From the NCBI GenBank assembly GCA_937891475.1, contig CALATC010000042.1, positions 1 through 11,164 of the forward strand: 11,164 bases of DNA, given 5' to 3'. Of the stretch, positions 1-5,713 are shown one piece after another (positions within the stretch are counted from its first letter, which is position 1; every line of letters begins with the position of its first letter). The DNA comes from an uncultured Granulicatella sp. (lineage in GTDB: Bacteria > Bacillota > Bacilli > Lactobacillales > Aerococcaceae). The position numbers and the translations under genes were made by a program. Under the pieces are notes generated by a model. The model did no database searches, had not been told where the DNA came from, and saw only the letters and a program-made list of their open reading frames with translations.

Positions 1-72
1 ATGCTCACCTTCGTGCTCATGTTTATCACCTTCATTGTCATGATGTTCGCCTTCATGCTCATGTTTGTCGCC
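1..72 (-). repeat. 42-nt tandem repeat in the His-rich linker, cut by edge
   Basis: About 1.7 copies of the 42-nt unit, encoding residues 449-472 (GDKHEHEGEHHDNE and its continuation). The array continues past the left edge, so total copy number is unknown. Confidence 0.75.
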
Positions 73-1416
73 TTCATGCTCATGATGATGATTATCTAAA
101 ATTGGTTTTCTATTTTTATCTTTATAAACAAAATGGAAATGATTTCCATGGCGCACGACATATCCTGATTCAGTTTCACTTTCAATATCTTCTTTTCTAA
201 ATACAAAGCCATCATGGTCATGATCATGGTGTTCTCCTTCATGTTCATGTTTGTCGCCTTCATGGTCGTGGTGTTCTCCCTCATGCTCATGGTTATCTCC
301 ATCATGGTCATGGTGTTCACCTTCGTGTTCATGTTTATCTCCATCATGGTCATGGTGGTGATTATCTAAAATTGGTTTCCCGTCTTTATCTTTGTAAATA
401 AAGTGGAAATGATCCCCATGGCGGACTACATACCCTTCTGATGTTTCACTCACGACATCCTTCTTATCAAAGACGTATCCATCATGGTCATGATCGTCAT
501 GATCGTGGTGTTCTCCTTCATGCTCATGTTTGTCACCCTCATGATCGTGATGTTCATGTTTATCTGCTTCAGAATGTTGCTTTTCCTCATCATGATGATG
601 CTCTGTAGTTGCTACTGGATTTCCTTGTTTATCTTTATAAATAAAATGGAAATGATCGCCATGACGAACGACATACCCTTCTGATGTTTCACTCACGACA
701 TCTTTCTTATCAAAGACGTATCCATCATGGTCATGATCGTGATGTTCTCCCTCTTCTTCATGATTATGGTGTTCATCACCGTCTTCATGGTGTGCAGTAG
801 TTGTTACAGAATTTCCTTGTTTATCTTTATAAATAAAATGGAAATGGTCACCGTGACGTACGACATATCCTGTTTCTGTCTCACTGACAACATCTTTTTT
901 ATCAAAGACATAACCATCTTCTACTTCTTCATGATGTTCACTTGCTACTGTATTTGTAGCCAATGTTGTAGCTATCGTTTGTTGCGCATTATTTTTATAA
1001 ATAAAATGGAAATGATCCCCGTGACGAACGACATAGCCCATTTCATTTTCTTCTACAATATCATTTGGATTAAAGACATAACCATCATCAGTTGAACTCA
1101 TTGCTTTAGCAGAAGTCTTTTGTTCATAAATAGCATCTGCTGGTGGAGCGCCATATACAAAATGATAATGATCCCCATGTTTTTTCAAATATCCATTTTC
1201 GAATACTTCTCCAACAATTGTTTTAGGTTTATTATTTTTTATTTCTTCAGCAAGTTTTTCAAATTTTGTCATTTGAGCATTAGAAACTGTTGTTTCTTCC
1301 ACTTGTTGTTGTGATTGATTATCTGATTGTCCTTGGAATAATCCGCAAGCTGCTGTACTTAATGCTAGTACACTACTTAAACCTGCCATCCAAAGTTGTT
1401 TTCTAGTAGGCTTCAT
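1..1416 (-). CDS. Histidine triad (Pht-type) lipoprotein, C-terminus cut by window edge
   Basis: This is a surface-anchored, probable zinc-binding protein of the streptococcal histidine triad family. Translation from the ATG at 1416 gives 472 codons open to the left edge. Residues 1-23 form a signal peptide (KPTRK, then a hydrophobic core) ending in LSTAAC, which fits a permissive lipobox with Cys24 as the lipidated residue. Six HxxHxH triads follow at about residues 80, 132, 188, 252, 333 and 423, mostly HGDHFH. Five of them sit in a repeated module of about 34 residues (DGYVF...GYVVRHGDHFHFIYKDK). The linkers between modules are rich in His, Asp and Glu and grow longer toward the C-terminus. 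About 75 of the 472 residues are His by hand count. AAGGAG lies 6 nt before the start. Family knowledge supports zinc capture with an ABC importer; neither that nor the full length can be seen here. The gene follows a predicted Zur-controlled promoter. Confidence 0.9.
   Translation of the reverse strand, partial: MKPTRKQLWMAGLSSVLALSTAACGLFQGQSDNQSQQQVEETTVSNAQMTKFEKLAEEIKNNKPKTIVGEVFENGYLKKHGDHYHFVYGAPPADAIYEQKTSAKAMSSTDDGYVFNPNDIVEENEMGYVVRHGDHFHFIYKNNAQQTIATTLATNTVASEHHEEVEDGYVFDKKDVVSETETGYVVRHGDHFHFIYKDKQGNSVTTTAHHEDGDEHHNHEEEGEHHDHDHDGYVFDKKDVVSETSEGYVVRHGDHFHFIYKDKQGNPVATTEHHHDEEKQHSEADKHEHHDHEGDKHEHEGEHHDHDDHDHDGYVFDKKDVVSETSEGYVVRHGDHFHFIYKDKDGKPILDNHHHDHDGDKHEHEGEHHDHDGDNHEHEGEHHDHEGDKHEHEGEHHDHDHDGFVFRKEDIESETESGYVVRHGNHFHFVYKDKNRKPILDNHHHEHEGDKHEHEGEHHDNEGDKHEHEGEH
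217..342 (-). repeat. 42-nt tandem repeat, three units, in the His-rich linker
   Basis: Three consecutive 14-residue units encode residues 359-400, each a variant of GDKHEHEGEHHDHE. The period is a multiple of three, so gain or loss of units keeps the frame. The unit is mostly charged residues and His and could act as a flexible metal-binding spacer between triad modules. Confidence 0.8.
428..497 (-). repeat. 70-nt near-identical repeat, copy 1
   Basis: This segment matches 671-740 with one mismatch in 70 nt, by eye. It encodes the end of one spacer and the start of the module before the fifth triad (HDHDGYVFDKKDVVSETSEGYV). Such nucleotide identity suggests recent duplication or gene conversion within the gene. 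Confidence 0.85.
671..740 (-). repeat. 70-nt near-identical repeat, copy 2
   Basis: Partner of 428-497; the only difference is a C/T change. It encodes the equivalent segment before the fourth triad. The first three modules are more diverged from this pair. Confidence 0.85.
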
Positions 1417-1422
1417 AACTTT

Positions 1423-1428
1423 CTCCTT
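1423..1428 (-). promoter_or_regulatory. Ribosome binding site of the histidine triad lipoprotein gene
   Basis: AAGGAG on the minus strand, 6 nt before the ATG at 1416. It fixes the start of a long His-rich frame that is open at the other end. Confidence 0.85.
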
Positions 1429-1429
1429 C

Positions 1430-1450
1430 AAATCGTAAATATTACGTTTT
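1430..1450 (-). promoter_or_regulatory. Predicted Zur operator
   Basis: The core at 1433-1447 reads TCGTAAATATTACGT. The Bacillus Zur box is remembered as TCGTAATNATTACGA, so 12 of 14 defined positions agree, and the flanking AAA and TTT also match. The heart is an inverted repeat, CGTAA-ATA-TTACG. It lies between the -10 box (1453-1458) and the ribosome binding site (1423-1428) and covers the expected transcription start near 1446, where a bound zinc repressor would block the promoter. Comparison was by eye from a remembered consensus. Confidence 0.7.
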
Positions 1451-1452
1451 AT

Positions 1453-1481
1453 AAAATAACCTTTTTTTCAGCTTTTGTCAA
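1453..1481 (-). promoter_or_regulatory. Sigma-A promoter of the histidine triad lipoprotein gene
   Basis: On the minus strand, a perfect -35 TTGACA (1476-1481) and a -10 TATTTT (1453-1458) are separated by exactly 17 nt. The predicted leader is only about 30 nt and contains the Zur-like palindrome. The strong core with an overlapping operator fits a gene that is off in zinc-replete cells and strongly induced on release. Confidence 0.75.
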
Positions 1482-1505
1482 GTCTTATCTCTTAATTTTT
1501 TGTAC

Positions 1506-1529
1506 AAAAAAAAGACGACTGCTGTCGTC
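1506..1529 (-). terminator. Rho-independent terminator of the glgA-glgP operon
   Basis: On the minus strand a perfect 6-bp stem GACGAC/GTCGTC with a 4-nt loop is followed by eight T residues. It lies about 160 nt past the glgP stop and directly before the -35 box of the lipoprotein promoter, so it insulates that gene from glycogen transcription. Confidence 0.8.
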
Positions 1530-1550
1530 CTTCGTTACTTCAGAGAAGTC
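1519..1550 (-). repeat. 32-nt intergenic repeat, copy B
   Basis: Matches 1648-1679 at 28 of 32 positions, all four differences being transitions. On the minus strand it holds a small hairpin (ACTTC-TCT-GAAGT) and runs into the left half of the terminator stem. Confidence 0.75.
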
Positions 1551-1614
1551 AAGTCGTAGTTACTCCCTCATAAGCTTACATTCAAAATAGAAAGGAATTA
1601 TCGCAGTAGCGTTA

Positions 1615-1643
1615 GTACTAGAAGCCACATCGGCTTCTAGTAC
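1615..1643. repeat. Perfect 12-bp inverted repeat, strong hairpin
   Basis: Arms GTACTAGAAGCC and GGCTTCTAGTAC enclose a 5-nt loop. No T-run follows on either strand, so it is not a standard terminator. It is enclosed by a 7-bp outer stem (AGTAGCG 1605-1611 with CGCTACT 1662-1668) and an 8-bp one (AATAGAAA 1586-1593 with TTTCTATT 1682-1689), giving a nested folded element in the glgP 3' untranslated region. Confidence 0.8.
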
Positions 1644-1647
1644 AGGG

Positions 1648-1679
1648 CTGCTGCCGTCCCTCGCTACTTCAAAGAAGTC
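1648..1679 (-). repeat. 32-nt intergenic repeat, copy A
   Basis: Second copy of the repeat at 1519-1550, in the same orientation and nearer glgP. It holds the hairpin ACTTC-TTT-GAAGT and a short GGC-AGCA-GCC stem, but has no T-run of its own. The two copies bracket the long hairpin at 1615-1643. Confidence 0.75.
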
Positions 1680-1689
1680 CATTTCTATT

Positions 1690-4092
1690 CTATTTCACTT
1701 GTTGAATGTGCCAAATTCTATCCGCATATTCTTTAACAGCACGATCTGCTGAGAAAATACCCGCTTTTGCTGTATTGACTAAACTCATCTTTTGCCATTG
1801 TTTTTCATTGTTATAAGCTTCTTCAATTTGTTGTTGCGCATGAATATATGATTCAAAATCTGCTAAACACATAAATGGATCATCATTTAATAAATAATCT
1901 ACTAAGAAATTAAAGTTCATACCTCCAACAGTCATCGTACGAATGAAATCAAGTGTTTGTTTCACTCTTTCAGAACGATTATACCATTCCCAAGGTTTAT
2001 ACCCTTCTGCAACTAATTGATTCACTTCTTCTGTTTTTAATCCGAAAATAACAATATTTTCTTCACCAACCGCTTCTAAAATTTCAACATTGGCACCGTC
2101 TAATGTTCCTAATGTAATTGCTCCATTTAACATTAATTTCATATTACCAGTACCACTAGCCTCTTTACCTGCTTGAGAAATTTGTTCACTCACATCCGCT
2201 GCAGGTAAAATAATTTCTGCAAGACTTACTTTGTAATCTGGAATAAAGACTACTTTAATATATTCTCTTACTAATTCATCACATTCAATTAATTGAGAGA
2301 TTGAATGGATAAACTTAATAATATTTTTTGCCATATCATATCCTGATGAAGCTTTAGCGGCAAAAATAAATGTTCTTGGAGTAGGTCTTAATCCTTGATA
2401 TTTAATGGCTTGATATAAATAAACAATATGCAAAGCATTTAATAATTGACGTTTATACTCATGAAGTCTCTTCACTTGTACATCAAAAATAGAATTTGGA
2501 TTTACCGTAATTCCTAAAGTATCTTGAATGTAGTCTGCTAATTGTTGTTTCTTTTGATGTTTAATGTTTTTTAAGTCATGTAAAACTTTCTCATCATCTT
2601 TATACTCTAATAATTTAGAAATCTTTGATAAATCTTTGACAAAATCGAATCCAATTAATGATTCTAAATAATTCGTCAACTCTGGATTTGCTTGACCTAA
2701 CCATCTTCTATGAGCAATTCCATTCGTAACATTACCAAATTTATCCGGATATAGTGAATAAAACGAATGGAAAGTAGAATCCACTAAAATATCACTATGT
2801 AATTTCGATACACCATTGACATAATGACTACCAACAATGGATAAGTTCGCCATTTTAATCATACCATCATAAATAATAGCTGTTTCTGGTAATGTCATTT
2901 CATAGCCCATATCAATCACCCATTGACAGAAGCGACGATTAATTTCTTCAATAATAGAATAAATTCTTGGAAGAATTGGTTGGAATAAATCCACAGCCCA
3001 TTTTTCCAATGCTTCAGACATAATAGTATGGTTCGTATAAGCAAATGTTTTTGTTGTAATTTCCCATGATTTTTCCCAAGAATAATGGTATTCATCAATT
3101 AATAATCTCATAAATTCTGCTACTGCCATTGCTGGATGAGTATCATTAATATGAAGTGCTGCGTATTCATGGAAGTTCTCTAAAGTTCCAAATTCACGAT
3201 AATGATTTTTCACTAGTTGTTGTAGTGAAGCACTAATGAAGAAATATTGTTGTTTAATTCGTAATTCTTTTCCTTCCCTTGTGCTATCTGCTGGATATAA
3301 TAATTTAGAAATAGAAGACGCAATTGCTTCTGCTTCTGAAGAACGAGAATATTCTCCACGCTCAAATAATTTCATATTAAATCCAGTTTTCGCTTTTGCT
3401 TCCCATAATCTTAGCGTATTAACTGTATCTGTGTCATATCCTGAAATTAATAAATCATAAGGTTCCGCTTGAATCGCCGTATAATTTTCGTGAGTCACAC
3501 GAAATCCTTCTGGTGTCATTTCTTCTTTAATATTTCCATAAAAACGAACTTCTACTTCTTCATCACTACGATAGACTAAGCCGTATTTTCCTAAATCTAA
3601 CCAATGATCCGGAAACTCTTGTTGCCAACCATTATTAATGACTTGCTTAAAAATTCCATATTCATATAAAATCGAAAACCCTGTTACTGGATAATCCTGA
3701 CTCGTTAAGGCATCTAAATAACAAGAAGCTAGACGACCTAACCCACCATTTCCAAGACCTGGATCAGGTTCAATTTGATAAATCTCATCTAAAGAAATAT
3801 GATGTTTGCTTAAATATGTTTCGATTTCTTGTTCAATTCCTAAATTAAATAAATTGTTTCTTAACGTTCTTCCAACTAAAAATTCCATGGACATGTAATA
3901 CGCACGTTTTACTCTACGTTTTTTTAATTCTTGTTCGTATCCAAATTTCTTTTGAGATAAAATCTCACGAACACTTCTCATCATTGCTTCGTAAACTTGA
4001 CGTTTACTAGCATGATCAATCGTTACCCCAAATTGAATTTGTAATGTTTGTTCCATACGTTGTTGAAAATTTAATGAATTCACAAAAATCAC
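1690..4092 (-). CDS. glgP: Glycogen phosphorylase (alpha-1,4-glucan phosphorylase)
   Basis: This cytoplasmic, PLP-dependent enzyme of family GT35 releases glucose-1-phosphate from the non-reducing ends of alpha-1,4-glucan. The 800-residue length is normal for bacterial forms. Visible motifs are the glycine-rich EPDPGLGNGGLGRLASCY (108-125), HINDTHPAMA (314-323), VTNGIAHRRW (455-464), KRLHEYKRQ (541-549) and the PLP site EASGTGNMK (644-652), where Lys652 should carry the cofactor. The gene follows glgA after 12 nt and shares its promoter. The start is uncertain. GTG at 4092 has AAGGG 5 nt upstream, while GTG at 4083 (residue 4) has AAAGGTGAT upstream, which looks slightly better; the protein would be 800 or 797 residues. 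Stop is TAG at 1690-1692. Function is certain; substrate preference (glycogen or maltodextrin) is not shown by sequence. Confidence 0.96.
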   Translation of the reverse strand: MIFVNSLNFQQRMEQTLQIQFGVTIDHASKRQVYEAMMRSVREILSQKKFGYEQELKKRRVKRAYYMSMEFLVGRTLRNNLFNLGIEQEIETYLSKHHISLDEIYQIEPDPGLGNGGLGRLASCYLDALTSQDYPVTGFSILYEYGIFKQVINNGWQQEFPDHWLDLGKYGLVYRSDEEVEVRFYGNIKEEMTPEGFRVTHENYTAIQAEPYDLLISGYDTDTVNTLRLWEAKAKTGFNMKLFERGEYSRSSEAEAIASSISKLLYPADSTREGKELRIKQQYFFISASLQQLVKNHYREFGTLENFHEYAALHINDTHPAMAVAEFMRLLIDEYHYSWEKSWEITTKTFAYTNHTIMSEALEKWAVDLFQPILPRIYSIIEEINRRFCQWVIDMGYEMTLPETAIIYDGMIKMANLSIVGSHYVNGVSKLHSDILVDSTFHSFYSLYPDKFGNVTNGIAHRRWLGQANPELTNYLESLIGFDFVKDLSKISKLLEYKDDEKVLHDLKNIKHQKKQQLADYIQDTLGITVNPNSIFDVQVKRLHEYKRQLLNALHIVYLYQAIKYQGLRPTPRTFIFAAKASSGYDMAKNIIKFIHSISQLIECDELVREYIKVVFIPDYKVSLAEIILPAADVSEQISQAGKEASGTGNMKLMLNGAITLGTLDGANVEILEAVGEENIVIFGLKTEEVNQLVAEGYKPWEWYNRSERVKQTLDFIRTMTVGGMNFNFLVDYLLNDDPFMCLADFESYIHAQQQIEEAYNNEKQWQKMSLVNTAKAGIFSADRAVKEYADRIWHIQQVK

Positions 4093-4102
4093 CTTTACCC
4101 TT
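4089..4102 (-). promoter_or_regulatory. Two overlapping ribosome binding options for glgP
   Basis: On the minus strand AAGGG (4098-4102) sits 5 nt before the GTG at 4092, and AAAGGTGA (4089-4096) precedes the in-frame GTG at 4083. Both starts are GTG and differ by three residues. Confidence 0.6.
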
Positions 4103-4104
4103 TT

Positions 4105-5523
4105 TTATAAAATTGATTGATATAATGAAACATATTGCTTCGCAGACTGATTCCAACTAACATCTTTACTCATTGCTTGAGATACAATCGAAGCCCAGTT
4201 TTCTTTTTGGTAATCATAGACTTCTTTTGTTCGTCTTACTGCATCTAATAAATCTCCAGAATTAAAACTTTCAAATGTAAATCCTATTCCATGAACTCCA
4301 TCAAATGGTTGAACAGTATCATATAATCCACCTACACGATGAACAATTGGAACTGTTCCATAACGCATAGAAATTAGTTGTGATAACCCACATGGTTCAG
4401 TCTTAGAAGGCATTAAAAAGGCATCACAGGAAGCATAGACTTTCGAAGACATTTCACTTGAGAACATAATTAAACTTCGAACAACATCATGTCTACGATA
4501 TTCTAATGAACGTAAGGCTGATTCATAGTGTGCATCACCTGTTCCTAAAATTACCAACTGAATTCCTAAGTCTAACAATTGATCTGCTACCTCTAATACT
4601 AAATCAATTCCTTTTTGATGCGTTAATCGCGTAACCATTCCTACCATCATCTTATGAGGATTTTCTTCTAAGGCCATTTGTCTTTGAAACGCTAATTTAT
4701 TTTCCACTTTTTTAGTGATTGAGGATAATGAATAATTTTTTTCTAAATGAGTATCTGTTTCTGGATTAAATGTATCTGTATCTAGTCCATTCACAATTCC
4801 TACTAATTTTCCTTGCTCCACTTGTAAAATTTTATCTAAACCGTATGAAAAATATGGATTTAAAATTTCTTTTGCATAAGTTTGACTGACTGTATTCACA
4901 CGATTTGCTAATTGAATCGCTCCTTTTAATAAGTTCAAATCACCATTATAAATCAATGCATCAAAATACTTATTATCTAATCCAAATAAATCTCCCATAC
5001 TATACGGATTAAATTTTCCTTGGAATTCAATATTATGGATAGACAATACCGTTTGCATTCCTTTATAAAATTCCATTTCTCTTGATTTGAAATCATCTAA
5101 ATAAATAATGGATAATGCTGTATGCCAATCATTCGCATTAATAATATTAGGTTGATAATCAATATGAGGTAAAATTTCTAATGCAGCTTTTGAAAAGAAT
5201 GCAAAACGCTCACCATCATCTTCTTGTCCATAAACCGTTGAGCGATTAAAATACTGTTCATTATCAATAAAATAATACGTAATTCCATCAATATTACACT
5301 CAAAAATACCACAATAAGCTTGTCTCCAGCCTAATTGCACAAAAATATGTTGTTTATATACTAAAGGAAATTTTTCACGATTGATAGTTGAGTAAAGTGG
5401 TAACACTACTCTTGCTTCTACTCCTTCGGCTTGTAACGCTTTTGGAAGTGATCCAATCACATCTCCTAGTCCGCCAATTTTTACAAAAGGGGATGCTTCT
5501 GCAGCTATAAATAGAACTTTCAT
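4105..5523 (-). CDS. glgA: Glycogen synthase (ADP-glucose type)
   Basis: GlgA transfers glucose from ADP-glucose to the growing alpha-1,4-glucan in the cytoplasm (family GT5). The protein of 472 residues begins MKVLFIAAEASPFVKIGGLGD; the KxGGL motif at residues 15-19 is the classic ADP-glucose binding signature. The C-terminal Rossmann half shows VTRLTHQKG and the donor-site stretch SKTEPCGLSQL with its conserved Glu, then VGGLYDTV. The frame is open 12 residues further up (to 5559), but AAGGAG lies 7 nt before the third of three consecutive ATG codons, and family members start MKVLF, so 5523 is chosen. The stop is 12 nt before the glgP start, so the two form an operon. No glgB, glgC or glgD precedes it: the upstream neighbour is dinG, ending in a terminator. 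Confidence 0.96.
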   Translation of the reverse strand: MKVLFIAAEASPFVKIGGLGDVIGSLPKALQAEGVEARVVLPLYSTINREKFPLVYKQHIFVQLGWRQAYCGIFECNIDGITYYFIDNEQYFNRSTVYGQEDDGERFAFFSKAALEILPHIDYQPNIINANDWHTALSIIYLDDFKSREMEFYKGMQTVLSIHNIEFQGKFNPYSMGDLFGLDNKYFDALIYNGDLNLLKGAIQLANRVNTVSQTYAKEILNPYFSYGLDKILQVEQGKLVGIVNGLDTDTFNPETDTHLEKNYSLSSITKKVENKLAFQRQMALEENPHKMMVGMVTRLTHQKGIDLVLEVADQLLDLGIQLVILGTGDAHYESALRSLEYRRHDVVRSLIMFSSEMSSKVYASCDAFLMPSKTEPCGLSQLISMRYGTVPIVHRVGGLYDTVQPFDGVHGIGFTFESFNSGDLLDAVRRTKEVYDYQKENWASIVSQAMSKDVSWNQSAKQYVSLYQSIL

Positions 5524-5530
5524 CATCATT

Positions 5531-5536
5531 CTCCTT
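5531..5536 (-). promoter_or_regulatory. Ribosome binding site deciding the glgA start
   Basis: AAGGAG with 7 nt to the ATG at 5523, but 4 nt and 1 nt to the two ATG codons just upstream (5526, 5529). It rules out the ATG at 5559, which lies before it. Confidence 0.8.
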
Positions 5537-5560
5537 TTTAGGTTAATAGGAACTTGCATC

Positions 5561-5590
5561 TAATCAGTTTGAAATAAAATTCACTGATTA
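5561..5590. repeat. Inverted repeat in the glgA leader
   Basis: Perfect 8-bp arms TAATCAGT (5561-5568) and ACTGATTA (5583-5590), with an inner GAA/TTC pairing. It spans roughly +1 to +30 of the predicted glgA-glgP transcript. It could be a repressor site or a 5' mRNA hairpin; sequence alone does not decide. Confidence 0.6.
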
Positions 5591-5596
5591 TTTCCT

Positions 5597-5625
5597 ATTA
5601 TACTCTTATTTATCACAAATTAAAC
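5597..5625 (-). promoter_or_regulatory. Probable promoter of glgA-glgP
   Basis: A perfect -10 TATAAT (5597-5602) on the minus strand, 17 nt from GTTTAA (5620-5625), a poor -35. A weak -35 often goes with an activator, but I found no convincing CcpA cre site nearby. Confidence 0.55.
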
Positions 5626-5671
5626 TATAATATTGTTTTGTTTTTTACTTTTTAATGAACTTTACAGGAAC

Positions 5672-5706
5672 AATAAAAACGACAGTCCTTACGACTGCCG
5701 TTTTTT
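5672..5706 (-). terminator. Rho-independent terminator of dinG
   Basis: A 9-bp stem (5679-5687 with 5693-5701, one G-T pair in the minus-strand RNA) with a 5-nt loop lies just past the dinG stop. It ends in a minus-strand T-rich run. A T-run on the other strand makes it symmetrical, but no plus-strand gene is present. It separates dinG from the glycogen operon. Confidence 0.85.
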
Positions 5707-5713
5707 GATTTTT

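Noticed and set aside
1..540. Periodic repeats that at first sight resemble a CRISPR array
   Set aside because: Period and content follow the codon frame of a long open reading frame, and there are no unique spacers of constant length. These are coding tandem repeats.
96..1314. Several open frames rich in Met, Ile, Val and Phe on both strands (for example 484-684 and 727-1095 plus, 96-353 minus)
   Set aside because: They are shadows of the His/Asp/Glu repeat codons of the lipoprotein gene (CAT/GAT/GAA read in other frames). They lack ribosome binding sites and end wherever the repeat pattern changes.
1417..1500. AdcR operator (TTAACYRGTTAA type) upstream of the histidine triad gene
   Set aside because: No such sequence is present; the palindrome there fits Zur instead.
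1396..1590. Plus-strand 64-residue open frame across the lipoprotein promoter
   Set aside because: It covers the minus-strand start, promoter and terminator, has no ribosome binding site and shows no family resemblance.
1615..1643. 12-bp hairpin as a terminator or an insertion sequence end
   Set aside because: It has no T-run on either strand, no transposase remnant and no target-site duplication; it is listed as a structural repeat only.
2916..3460. Small open frames inside glgP (2916-3098 minus, 3236-3460 plus)
   Set aside because: Both lie wholly within the strongly conserved glgP frame and have no own signals.
5560..5671. CcpA cre site at the glgA promoter
   Set aside because: No TGNAANCGNNNNCA-like match with a central CG was found in the region.
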